Positions 7,503 through 14,960 of a stretch of 17,190 nt of DNA are shown here, piece after piece. Location of the stretch: NCBI GenBank assembly GCA_002315615.1, contig DCHK01000031.1:19834-37023 (forward strand). Reading direction: 5' to 3'. How positions within the stretch are numbered: position 1 is the stretch's first letter; each line of letters starts with the position of its first letter. The stretch comes from Bacteroidales bacterium UBA1754. Lineage in GTDB: Bacteria; Bacteroidota; Bacteroidia; Bacteroidales; Paludibacteraceae. A program made the translations under genes and the position numbers. The notes under the pieces are model-generated. The model saw only the letters and a program-made list of their open reading frames with translations, was not told where the DNA came from and searched no databases.

Positions 7503-9269
7503 CTATTCTTCAGAAAAGTGTACAAGTACGCTTCTGTATGAATTGAAGATTTTTGATTTAGAGACGAAACCGACATATTTCCCGTCTTTGTCGACGACTG
7601 GCAAATTCCAAGCATTGGTGCTTTCAAATAGTTCCATCACTTTTTCCATAGGTGCATCTTCATTGACAAACGCTGGTGGAGAAACCATTAGTTGCTCCAC
7701 TTTGAAGCGAGAGTACAAAACTGGACGAAACATAATGTTACGAATATCGTCGAGCAATACAATGCCTAATAATTTTCCGTTGCCATCTACCACAGGAAAC
7801 AAATTTCTATGTGATGTTGAAATAATTTTCACCAATTCGCCCAACGACAATTCTGGTGCAACACACTGAAAATCTTTTTCTATCACATTCCCCATTTTTA
7901 GCATTGTGAGCACTGCTTTGTCTTTGTGGTGAGTAATAAGTTCACCTTTCTTTGCCAAACGCATTGCATACAAACTATATGGCTCGAAAATCAGAATTGT
8001 AATGTACGAAATAACGGAAGTAATCATCAATGTCATAAACAAAGAATAACCACCCGTTAGCTCAGCTATAAGGAATATCGCAGTAAGAGGGGAGTGCATA
8101 ACACCTGCCATAACACCTGCCATACCAGCAAGAGCAAAATTTTCGGCAGGAACATTTGCAATTCCAAGTAAATTAAGAACTTGTGCTAAAATAAAACCAG
8201 CAAGGCAACCCATAAACAAACTTGGTGCAAAAATACCACCTGTTCCTCCAGCACCATTTGTGGCACACGAAGCGAATATTTTGAAAATCACAACCAAAGC
8301 CAAATATAACACAAGCCACCAACCTTGCGTGAAACTATTGAACAAACTTCCGTTTGTAACTTCTTCGGGATGATTACTAAGCAAATATGAAATGGTATCG
8401 TAACCCTCGCCGTAGAGCGAAGGGAAAACGAAAATCAACACGCTAAGTATAACGCCTCCAAAAGCCATTTTTTTGTATGGTGTCGCTAATTTTCGGAAAA
8501 TATCCTCCAACCAATTCATTCCTCGCGTAAAATACAACGAAACCAAACCACAAAACAATCCAAGCAAAACTATAAACGGAATTCGAGAAACAGAAAACGG
8601 CTCATTAACCACAAAATCGAAAATTGGTTCCGAACCCGAAAGGATGTACGAAGTAGATGTTGCAGTAACTGCACAAATCAGCAAAGGCACTACTGACGAT
8701 AGCGTAAGGTCGAGCATCAACACTTCCAACGTAAAAAGCACGCCCGCGATAGGTGCCTTAAATATGGCTGCCAAAGCAGCTGCTGCACCACATCCTATGA
8801 GCGTCTGTAATGTGCGATGGTTCATTTTGAACAAACTGCCCACATTAGAACCAATGGCAGAACCCGTAAGCACCATAGGTGCTTCGGCTCCTACAGAACC
8901 ACCAAAACCGATAGTAACCGAACTTGCCACTATTGATGTCCAAGTATTGTGGCGCTTAATGCGACTTTGCCGTTGAGAAATGAAATATAAGATTTTGGTT
9001 ACTCCGTGACTTATGTCATCTCTCACAATATAATGAACGAAGGCCCAAGCAAGAAAAATACCAACAACAGGGTAAATCAAATACAAATAATTGACGCCCT
9101 CGATATTAAAATTTTGCGTAAGTAAAGTTTGAATAATATGCACCAGAGATTTCAAGCAAAACGCTGCTATGGCAGTAAGAAAACCTACTACCAAACTAAG
9201 CAGAAGCACAAAGTTTTTTTCTTCGATGTGCTTTTCGCGCCAAGCTATTATTTTATCTATCAAAACCAT
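7503..9269 (-). CDS. ClC-family chloride channel with CBS domains
   Basis: This 588-residue inner-membrane protein has a ClC core (about 20-435) followed by two CBS domains (about 456-515 and 525-580), which usually sense adenine nucleotides. Family motifs are clear: GGSVGAEAP at 123-131 with the gating glutamate Glu129, GGIFAPS at 344-350, and TGGY with Tyr408 matching the anion-coordinating tyrosine (Tyr445) of E. coli ClcA. The anion-site serine motif GSGIP appears as SHGVT (87-91). In LFTLEV (178-183), Glu182 is followed by Val183, where exchangers have the internal proton glutamate. That substitution is characteristic of ClC channels and suggests passive anion flow, though this is an inference. 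It is the last gene of the minus-strand block, 17 bp after the sugar transferase. Roles in anion or pH homeostasis are likely. Confidence 0.92.
   Translation of the reverse strand: MVLIDKIIAWREKHIEEKNFVLLLSLVVGFLTAIAAFCLKSLVHIIQTLLTQNFNIEGVNYLYLIYPVVGIFLAWAFVHYIVRDDISHGVTKILYFISQRQSRIKRHNTWTSIVASSVTIGFGGSVGAEAPMVLTGSAIGSNVGSLFKMNHRTLQTLIGCGAAAALAAIFKAPIAGVLFTLEVLMLDLTLSSVVPLLICAVTATSTSYILSGSEPIFDFVVNEPFSVSRIPFIVLLGLFCGLVSLYFTRGMNWLEDIFRKLATPYKKMAFGGVILSVLIFVFPSLYGEGYDTISYLLSNHPEEVTNGSLFNSFTQGWWLVLYLALVVIFKIFASCATNGAGGTGGIFAPSLFMGCLAGFILAQVLNLLGIANVPAENFALAGMAGVMAGVMHSPLTAIFLIAELTGGYSLFMTLMITSVISYITILIFEPYSLYAMRLAKKGELITHHKDKAVLTMLKMGNVIEKDFQCVAPELSLGELVKIISTSHRNLFPVVDGNGKLLGIVLLDDIRNIMFRPVLYSRFKVEQLMVSPPAFVNEDAPMEKVMELFESTNAWNLPVVDKDGKYVGFVSKSKIFNSYRSVLVHFSEE
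7507..7554 (+). terminator. Possible terminator after the beta-barrel gene
   Basis: TCTTCA (7507-7512) pairs with TGAAGA (7544-7549), and TTTTT follows at once (7550-7554). Inside is a second stem, AAGTGTAC (7516-7523) against GTACGCTT (7526-7533), with one G-T wobble and a very tight loop. It begins 6 bp after the barrel gene's stop and lies wholly inside the last codons of the convergent ClC gene. It is AT-rich and interrupted, so confidence is modest. Confidence 0.4.
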
Positions 9270-9286
9270 TTACGATGCAAAATTCA

Positions 9287-10612
9287 CTATTGCTTTTTTA
9301 CAATTTCTCTTCCACGTAAAACGATGATTACCGTATGAATCAATATTTTCAAATCTATCAAAAGCGAATTGTTTTCTATATATATAATGTCATAATGCAA
9401 GCGCTCTATCATTTTTTCTACCGATGTAGCATAACCATATTTTGCCATTCCCCAAGATGTGATGCCAGGCAATATTCGCAATAACAAATAATATTCAGGT
9501 GCTTTCTCCGAAATTTTGTCCACATAATATGCCCTCTCTGGACGAAAACCTACTATCGACATTTCTCCACATATAACATTGTAGAATTGTGGTATTTCAT
9601 CTAATCTAAAACGGCGAAGCGTTTTACCTATTTTTGTTATTCTATCGTCATTCTCCGACGAGAGCAAAGGTTCTCCATTTTCCGCATCAACGCGCATTGA
9701 ACGAAACTTAATAATATCAAATTTTTTGCCATAACGACCAATTCTTTCTTGACGATAAAAAACAGAACCTTTATCTGTACACTTTATTCGCAACGAAATG
9801 TAAATTGTAATAGGTATTGTGCTAATTAGTATCAAAACCGAAGCGATAACGTCAAACAGTCTTTTAATATTTTGTTGCCAATACGGCATTTTGTTGTGAG
9901 ACAAATTTACCAATGGAAATCCTAATATGCTATCAGACAACATGTTTATTTGCAACGACTTACGAAGATTTTCGGTAATTTTTACATCAACACCAAGTAA
10001 ATACATTTGTCTCAATACTTCGTAAACCAATTTTGAGTCAAAATTATCTATTGCAACAACGACCTCTTCTACTTTATTATTTTTTACAATTTCTAACAAA
10101 TTAGAATATTCTCCCAATATCTTTTTCTCGTCGATTTTTACTTCCGTTTTTTCTTTTACGGAAATATAACCAATTACTTTTGTTCCAATATTATTTGGAA
10201 GTTTTTTCGCGTTTTCGCCAACACCAATCACCAATGTTGGAAACGAATATCTACCACTTTTTAGACCTAATATGAAGCTTTGTGTAACAAATAAACGACA
10301 AAAGTACGTTAATAAAAATTGCAGACCGAAATAGTACAAGCATTGATGATACGACAATGAAATTATTGTAAAAGTTTTTGAAACAATAGCAATACAAACT
10401 ACACCAACGAAAACACTTATCAATGTGGTGAAAAATTCCGTCAAACGAGAACGGCGTACATTTTCATTATAATATCCTGAAATCCAATAAACAACAAACC
10501 AAAAAACGCATAATGTTATTCCGACATAAACATCAAAACCACATATTATCAATGACAAAATCATTGATAACAAATCAGCCACAAGATATTTTATAAGTTG
10601 AATGCGTTGCAT
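9287..10612 (-). CDS. Polyprenyl-phosphate sugar-1-phosphate transferase (WcaJ/WbaP type)
   Basis: This enzyme type starts polysaccharide synthesis by moving a sugar phosphate from a nucleotide sugar to undecaprenyl phosphate at the inner membrane. The 441-residue protein has the full architecture: four hydrophobic N-terminal segments (about 5-112), a CoA-binding-like middle domain (about 125-220), and the catalytic domain from KRLFDVIASVLILIS (about 250) onward. The catalytic domain shows FYRQERIGRYGKKFDIIKFR, the Asp-Glu dyad in FRLDEIPQF (Asp338, Glu339) and MSIVGFRPER (351-360). The usual VGPRPE is VGFRPE here. The sugar specificity cannot be read from the sequence. No glycosyltransferases, flippase or polymerase are nearby, so it is an orphan initiator lying between tsaC and the ClC gene. 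The start ATG is 10 bp after tsaC, consistent with cotranscription. Confidence 0.92.
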   Translation of the reverse strand: MQRIQLIKYLVADLLSMILSLIICGFDVYVGITLCVFWFVVYWISGYYNENVRRSRLTEFFTTLISVFVGVVCIAIVSKTFTIISLSYHQCLYYFGLQFLLTYFCRLFVTQSFILGLKSGRYSFPTLVIGVGENAKKLPNNIGTKVIGYISVKEKTEVKIDEKKILGEYSNLLEIVKNNKVEEVVVAIDNFDSKLVYEVLRQMYLLGVDVKITENLRKSLQINMLSDSILGFPLVNLSHNKMPYWQQNIKRLFDVIASVLILISTIPITIYISLRIKCTDKGSVFYRQERIGRYGKKFDIIKFRSMRVDAENGEPLLSSENDDRITKIGKTLRRFRLDEIPQFYNVICGEMSIVGFRPERAYYVDKISEKAPEYYLLLRILPGITSWGMAKYGYATSVEKMIERLHYDIIYIENNSLLIDLKILIHTVIIVLRGREIVKKQ

Positions 10613-10622
10613 TAAAATGTTT

Positions 10623-11186
10623 TTATTTCCTTATAACTTCTACAACATTGCCAACTCCCAATTTAATAATGCCAGAAGGTGAGGCTTTCTTTTTGTCGTT
10701 TTGACGATATTTTACAATGTAATCAACTGCGTTTTTTATCTCATCAGAAATTTCTGAAAAAATTGCTGCGGTAGGTTCTCCACTAATATTGGCAGAAGTA
10801 GAAACTATCGGTTTTTGAAAACGGTAACATAGTTTTTTTGAAAATTCTTCGTTTGTAACGCGTATGCCTATGCTTCCATCTTTTGCAACAAGATTCTCTG
10901 CTAAATTTCTTGCTTCTGGATAGATGATTGTAAGTGGTTTTTCGCTCATCTCCACCAAATCATACGCCAACGATGGAATGTCTTTTACATAAGCGCCAAG
11001 TCGGTCGACACTATCCACAAGGACAAGCATCGACTTTTCATCGGCACGATGTTTTATCTCATAAATTTTCTTTACGGCTTCGGCATTTGTAGCATCACAA
11101 CCTATACCCCAAACCGTATCGGTAGGATATAAAATTATGCCACCATTTTTCAGAATTTCAACAACTTTTTTAATCTCTTCGTCCAT
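10623..11186 (-). CDS. tsaC: L-threonylcarbamoyladenylate synthase (TsaC/YrdC)
   Basis: TsaC makes threonylcarbamoyl-AMP from threonine, bicarbonate and ATP, the first step of the t6A37 modification of ANN-decoding tRNAs. The 187-residue protein consists only of the YrdC-like domain; the extra C-terminal domain of Sua5 is absent. Conserved segments are ILYPTDTVWGIGCDATN near the N-terminus, KIYEIKHRADEKSMLVLVDS, GSIGIRV, and PIVSTSANISGEPT towards the C-terminus. The reading frame can be extended by two codons to a TTG at 11190-11192, but the ATG at 11184-11186 is preferred. It starts 11 bp after the pyrF stop and ends 10 bp before the sugar transferase, so it is probably part of the long minus-strand operon. 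Confidence 0.93.
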   Translation of the reverse strand: MDEEIKKVVEILKNGGIILYPTDTVWGIGCDATNAEAVKKIYEIKHRADEKSMLVLVDSVDRLGAYVKDIPSLAYDLVEMSEKPLTIIYPEARNLAENLVAKDGSIGIRVTNEEFSKKLCYRFQKPIVSTSANISGEPTAAIFSEISDEIKNAVDYIVKYRQNDKKKASPSGIIKLGVGNVVEVIRK

Positions 11187-11197
11187 TATCAACCTTT

Positions 11198-12028
11198 TTA
11201 CAAACCTTTTTCTTTCAAAAGTTCATCCATTTCTTGTTGCACTTTTTGTGCAGATTCTCGTGCTACTTTCGCAAAATTTTCGGTATTGTCGGCGTAAATG
11301 ATGGCACGAGAAGAATTGACAAGCAAACCGCATTGATTGTTCATTCCGTTATGTGCAACTTCGCTCAAACTTCCACCTTGTGCTCCTACGCCAGGAACAA
11401 GCAAAAAGTTATCAGGCACAATTTTACGAATATCTGCCAACATTTCGGCTTTTGTTGCGCCCACCACATACATCATATTATCTGCGTCGCCCCATTCTTT
11501 CGATTTTTTCAAAACTTTTTCGAAAAGTCGCTCACCATTGGCATCTTCCATAAATTGAAAATCGAACGCACCTTTGTTTGACGTAAGTGCTAAAAGAGTA
11601 ACCCATTTGCCTTCATATCCAAGAAATGGCTTCACACTATCTTCGCCCATATATGGAGCCACCGTAACGCTATCGACATTCATATCGCCGAAAAACGCAC
11701 GCGCATACATTGTAGATGTGTTTCCAATATCACCTCGTTTTGCATCGGCTATAATAAATTGGTCGGGGTATTTTTCGCGAATATACGCAATAGTGCGATC
11801 GAGGATTTCCATTCCTGCCATTCCTATACTTTCGTAGAATGCAAGATTTGGTTTGTATGCCACGCACAAATCTGCAGTAGCATCAATTATTGCTTTATTA
11901 AACTCAAAAATTGCGTCATCACTCTCATCAAAAAGATGTTCTGGAATTTTGTTTACATCAGTATCCAACCCAACGCACAAAAAACTGCGTTTCTTTTGGA
12001 TGTTTTGAAAAAGTTCTTCTCTCGTCAT
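11198..12028 (-). CDS. pyrF: Orotidine 5'-phosphate decarboxylase
   Basis: PyrF removes the carboxyl group of OMP to give UMP, the last step of de novo pyrimidine nucleotide synthesis in the cytoplasm. The 276-residue length and sequence fit the longer subfamily 2 of the enzyme. The (beta/alpha)8 barrel is visible as FLCVGLDTD (16-24), CVAYKPNLAFYES (55-67), the catalytic DAKRGDIGNTS (from 95, with Asp95, Lys97 and Asp100 forming the charged active-site array) and FLLVPGVGAQGG near the phosphate site. The ATG at 12028 gives a standard N-terminus. The gene follows prfA by 29 bp. In Bacteroidota purM, prfA and pyrF commonly lie together (from memory), and this window keeps that order with one extra gene between purM and prfA. 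Confidence 0.96.
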   Translation of the reverse strand: MTREELFQNIQKKRSFLCVGLDTDVNKIPEHLFDESDDAIFEFNKAIIDATADLCVAYKPNLAFYESIGMAGMEILDRTIAYIREKYPDQFIIADAKRGDIGNTSTMYARAFFGDMNVDSVTVAPYMGEDSVKPFLGYEGKWVTLLALTSNKGAFDFQFMEDANGERLFEKVLKKSKEWGDADNMMYVVGATKAEMLADIRKIVPDNFLLVPGVGAQGGSLSEVAHNGMNNQCGLLVNSSRAIIYADNTENFAKVARESAQKVQQEMDELLKEKGL

Positions 12029-12057
12029 AACGGATATTTTCTTAATTTTTGTTTGTA

Positions 12058-13167
12058 TTACAATTCACTTTCTTTTAGTCGCTCGGCATTTTCTGCCACA
12101 ATCAAATGGTCGATGCAATCTTGAATGTCGCCATCCATATAGGCTGCCAAGTTATAAATTGTATAACCAATTCTGTGGTCGGTAATTCTACCTTGTGGAT
12201 AGTTATAGGTGCGTATTTTTGCAGAACGGTCGCCAGTAGAAACCATTGTCTTTCGACGTGCAGCAATGTCATCAATATATTTTTGGTGCTCGCGGTCGTA
12301 AATCATTGTACGCAAGCGAGAAAGCGCACGTTCACGGTTTTTTGGTTGGTCGCGCGTTTCGGTACATTCTATTAAAATTTCTTCGGTTACACCCGTAATA
12401 GGATTTTTCCACATATAACGCAAACGCACACCAGACTCTACTTTGTTCACATTCTGACCACCCGCTCCACTACTTCGGAAAGTATCCCATTTTATTTCGC
12501 CTTCGTTTATCTGTACATCAAACTCGTCGGCTTCGGGCAACACCGCCACCGTAGCGGCAGAAGTATGCACACGACCTTGCGTTTCGGTTACTGGCACGCG
12601 TTGCACGCGATGAACGCCACTTTCGTATTTTAGTGTTCCATATACATTCTCGCCCGACACATTGAAAATAATTTCTTTGTATCCACCTGCTGTACCTTCT
12701 GTAAAACTCGAAATGGCAATTTTCCAACCTTTTATTTCGCAATACTTTGTGTACATACGAAAAAGGTCTCCTGCAAAAATTGCAGCCTCGTCGCCACCTG
12801 TACCTCCACGAATTTCCATCACCACATTTTTGCCATCTTCGGGGTCGGCTGGCACAAGCAAAAGTTTTATCTCCTCCTCAAGTTGTGGAATACGTTCTTC
12901 GCACGACACAATTTCTTCTCGTGCCATTTCTTTCATTTCCGCATCGCTTTCCGAAGCAAACAATTGTCGCGCTTCGTCCAAACCTCCCAAACACTGCATA
13001 TATTCCTTGCGTGCCTTCATCAAAGCACCAAGTTCTTTGTACTCTTTTGTGAGTTTTACGTAGCGTTTTTGATCGGCAATCACGTTTGGGTCGGTTATCA
13101 AAGTAGAAACCTCCTCGTATCGCGCCACGAGTCCATCTAATTTTTGTAATATATTGTTTTCTGCCAT
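12058..13167 (-). CDS. prfA: Peptide chain release factor 1 (RF1)
   Basis: RF1 recognises UAA and UAG stop codons in the ribosomal A site and triggers release of the finished protein. The 369-residue product has the usual coiled N-terminal domain (about 1-105), the stop-codon reading tripeptide PVT at 192-194 (the PxT type that marks RF1 rather than RF2), and the catalytic GGQ at 236-238 within RSSGAGGQNVNKVES. The glutamine of that motif is the expected target of PrmC, encoded at 57-908. The frame stays open upstream to 13206, inside the repeat-protein gene, but the ATG at 13167 gives the normal start (MAENNILQKL) and leaves a 5-bp gap. It probably belongs to the same transcript as purM and pyrF. 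Confidence 0.97.
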   Translation of the reverse strand: MAENNILQKLDGLVARYEEVSTLITDPNVIADQKRYVKLTKEYKELGALMKARKEYMQCLGGLDEARQLFASESDAEMKEMAREEIVSCEERIPQLEEEIKLLLVPADPEDGKNVVMEIRGGTGGDEAAIFAGDLFRMYTKYCEIKGWKIAISSFTEGTAGGYKEIIFNVSGENVYGTLKYESGVHRVQRVPVTETQGRVHTSAATVAVLPEADEFDVQINEGEIKWDTFRSSGAGGQNVNKVESGVRLRYMWKNPITGVTEEILIECTETRDQPKNRERALSRLRTMIYDREHQKYIDDIAARRKTMVSTGDRSAKIRTYNYPQGRITDHRIGYTIYNLAAYMDGDIQDCIDHLIVAENAERLKESEL

Positions 13168-13172
13168 AAATT

Positions 13173-13628
13173 TTAAAGTATCATTGCCAAAATTGCCATT
13201 GGGCATACGCCGTCAACCGTTAGCAAAATGTCGCTTGTGTAAGTGCTGTTACCACGATAGACGTGTTTCATATCGTAAATGTACAGAATATCGCTCGTAT
13301 AGGTACTTTTGCCGTTGTAAAACTTCTTGCCGTCCCACGTATTTAGCACATCACTGGTATAGGTACTATTGCCACGATAAAGATATTTGCCATCCCAAGT
13401 GCAAATGATATCCGAAGTGTAAGTCGATTTTCCCTTGTAAGCGTGTTTTCCGTCCCAAGTTAAAATAATATCACTCGTATAAGTGCTGTTGCCTTTGTAC
13501 AGATATTTACCATCCCAAGTGTAGAGTATATCACTCGTGTAGGTACTATTGCCACGATAGATTTTTGTTGTTGCCATAGCAGAAAGCGTTAATACGCAAA
13601 AAGTTAATAATGTCAGTAAACGTTTCAT
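13173..13628 (-). CDS. Secreted protein made of six 20-residue repeats
   Basis: This 151-residue protein has a signal peptide (MKRLLTLLTFCVLTLSAMA) and then six tandem repeats of exactly 20 residues (23-142). The repeat reads roughly hYRGNSTYTSDIhhTWDGKh, where h is hydrophobic or aromatic. G-(N/K)-STYTSD-(I/V) is kept in all six units and WDGK in four. The last units diverge (IYDMKH, TVDGVC) and a short hydrophobic tail follows (PMAILAMIL). The regular alternation suggests a repeating beta structure such as a beta-meander or flower-like fold. I recall similar repeat proteins in gut Bacteroidota but know of no assigned function. Repeated Ser/Thr/Tyr/Asp surfaces could bind carbohydrate or metal, which is speculation. 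It lies between purM and prfA with gaps of 20 and 5 bp, so it is almost certainly cotranscribed with them. Confidence 0.8.
   Translation of the reverse strand: MKRLLTLLTFCVLTLSAMATTKIYRGNSTYTSDILYTWDGKYLYKGNSTYTSDIILTWDGKHAYKGKSTYTSDIICTWDGKYLYRGNSTYTSDVLNTWDGKKFYNGKSTYTSDILYIYDMKHVYRGNSTYTSDILLTVDGVCPMAILAMIL
13203..13562 (-). repeat. Six 60-bp tandem coding repeats
   Basis: A strict 60-bp period runs through six units in the repeat-protein gene. The bases differ mostly at synonymous sites: Ser codons alternate among AGT, AGC and TCG, and Thr codons among ACC, ACT and ACG. The encoded STYTSD core never changes. The array is therefore old and held by protein-level selection, not a recent slippage product. 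Confidence 0.9.
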
Positions 13629-13648
13629 AAGAATATTAAAATTATTTT

Positions 13649-14815
13649 TTAATACTTAAATTCTCCAAATTCGCTCTTGATAATCAATTCTGTTTTTTCT
13701 GATGCTTCTACGCGACCAACAATTTGTGCATCAATATTGAATGATTTTGAAATTTCGATAACTTTTTCGGCATTTTCTGGCGAAAGATATACTTCCAAAC
13801 GATGTCCCATATTGAATACTTTGTACATTTCAGCCCAATCGGTGCCACTTTGTTCTTTGATGGTGCGAAACAGTGGAGGAACAGGGAAAAGATTATCTTT
13901 CACCACACGCACGTTTTCTACAAAGTGCAATACTTTTGTCTGTGCACCACCCGAGCAATGTACCATTCCGTGAATTTGAGGACGAAGTGCATCGAGCAAT
14001 TTTTTCACTACAGGAGCGTAAGTACGTGTAGGCGAAAGCACAAGTTTTCCTGCATTTATTGGAGAATCTTTCACCTCGTCGGTCAATTTTAGTTTACCGG
14101 AATAAACTAAATCTTCAGGCACAGCAGCATCGTAACTTTCGGGATATTTTTCTGCTAAATATTTCGCAAATACATCGTGACGAGCAGAGGTCAAGCCATT
14201 GCTACCCATACCGCCATTATATTCTTTTTCGTACGTTGCTTTACCGTACGATGCCAACCCAACAATTACATCGCCTGGACGAATATTTGCATTGTTTATT
14301 ACATCGGCACGTTTCATACGACAAGTAACAGTGCTATCCACAATAATAGTGCGTACAAGGTCGCCCACATCGGCAGTTTCGCCACCTGTAGCATATACAC
14401 CAATGCCCATTTCTCGAAGTTCGGCAAGTAATTCGTCGGTTCCGTTAATAATGGCAGAAATCACTTCGCCAGGAACGAGTAACTTATTTCGACCTATGGT
14501 AGAAGAAACCAAAATGTTATCGACTGCACCCACACAAATAAGGTCGTCGATATTCATTATAAGTGCATCTTGTGCAATGCCTTTCCACACACTTAAGTCG
14601 CCAGTCTCTTTCCAATACAAGTACGCAAGTGATGATTTTGTACCTGCACCATCGGCGTGCATAATGTTACAATACGCTGGGTCTCCGCCAAGAATATCAG
14701 GAATGATTTTACAAAATGCTTTTGGATAAAGTCCTTTGTCGATGTTTTTTATGGCATTATGCACATCTTCTTTTGATGCCGAAACACCACGCAAATTATA
14801 TCGTTGGTCGCTCAT
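13649..14815 (-). CDS. purM: Phosphoribosylformylglycinamidine cyclo-ligase (AIR synthase)
   Basis: PurM closes the imidazole ring in de novo purine synthesis, converting FGAM to AIR with ATP. The 388-residue protein is of the longer, divergent type found in Bacteroidota. It keeps the features of the PurM/ATP-grasp-unrelated superfamily: HADGAGTKSSLAY (53-65), the metal- and nucleotide-binding region QDALIMNIDDLICVGA, the glycine-rich TGGETADVGD, GDVIVGLASYG, and the C-terminal domain with VHCSGGAQTKV and FNMGHRLEV. The ATG at 14815 is preceded by a good Bacteroidota promoter candidate (14850-14857). It is the first gene of the minus-strand block that continues through prfA and pyrF to the ClC gene, so the promoter probably serves all of them. 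Confidence 0.93.
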   Translation of the reverse strand: MSDQRYNLRGVSASKEDVHNAIKNIDKGLYPKAFCKIIPDILGGDPAYCNIMHADGAGTKSSLAYLYWKETGDLSVWKGIAQDALIMNIDDLICVGAVDNILVSSTIGRNKLLVPGEVISAIINGTDELLAELREMGIGVYATGGETADVGDLVRTIIVDSTVTCRMKRADVINNANIRPGDVIVGLASYGKATYEKEYNGGMGSNGLTSARHDVFAKYLAEKYPESYDAAVPEDLVYSGKLKLTDEVKDSPINAGKLVLSPTRTYAPVVKKLLDALRPQIHGMVHCSGGAQTKVLHFVENVRVVKDNLFPVPPLFRTIKEQSGTDWAEMYKVFNMGHRLEVYLSPENAEKVIEISKSFNIDAQIVGRVEASEKTELIIKSEFGEFKY

Positions 14816-14849
14816 AATATATGATTTTGTTTTAGTTATCTACAAAATA

Positions 14850-14884
14850 CAAATATAGCATAAATTTATCATTTTGCCGACAAA
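14850..14884 (-). promoter_or_regulatory. Candidate Bacteroidota promoter of the purM operon
   Basis: On the minus strand TATATTTG (14857 down to 14850) matches the -7 consensus TAnnTTTG of the primary sigma factor of Bacteroidota perfectly. A TTTG lies upstream (14884-14881) as a possible -33 element. The 23-bp spacing between them is slightly longer than the usual 19-20 bp. Transcription would start near 14843, giving a leader of about 28 bases before the purM ATG. Confidence 0.6.
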
Positions 14885-14899
14885 TAAAGTAAAATCATT

Positions 14900-14935
14900 C
14901 ACAAAAAGAAAAGCGCACGCACAACGGCGCACGCA
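14900..14935 (-). terminator. Possible terminator of the MATE gene with 14-bp-period GC repeat
   Basis: GCGCACGCA occurs at 14913-14921 and again at 14927-14935, a GC-rich island in an A/T-rich spacer. On the minus strand two GCGC blocks can pair (4 bp, 10-base loop) and are followed by TTTTCTTTTTG. This looks like an intrinsic terminator just after the MATE stop (14961), but the stem is short. Confidence 0.35.
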
Positions 14936-14960
14936 TTGGTAAAATATTAGGGTTAAAATT

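Larger units (their letters stand above)
14816..14960 (-). other. 145-bp spacer: MATE gene terminator region and purM promoter
   Basis: This is the largest gap in the window. Reading on the minus strand it holds a GC-rich repeat pair followed by a T-rich run, then a TAnnTTTG promoter element, then the A/T-rich leader of purM. No small ORF or RNA gene is evident in it. Confidence 0.6.

Noticed and set aside
8473..8976. 167-residue plus-strand ORF inside the ClC gene
   Set aside because: Antisense to the conserved ClC pore region; no family resemblance.
13168..13206. N-terminal extension of prfA by 13 residues
   Set aside because: It reads out of frame through the end of the repeat-protein gene; the ATG at 13167 gives the standard RF1 start.
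13203..13562. CRISPR array suggested by the regular 60-bp period
   Set aside because: The repeats have no unique spacers, the whole unit is coding and conserved at protein level, and no cas genes are present.
14199..14729. 176-residue plus-strand ORF inside purM
   Set aside because: Antisense to conserved PurM motifs; composition typical of a shadow frame.
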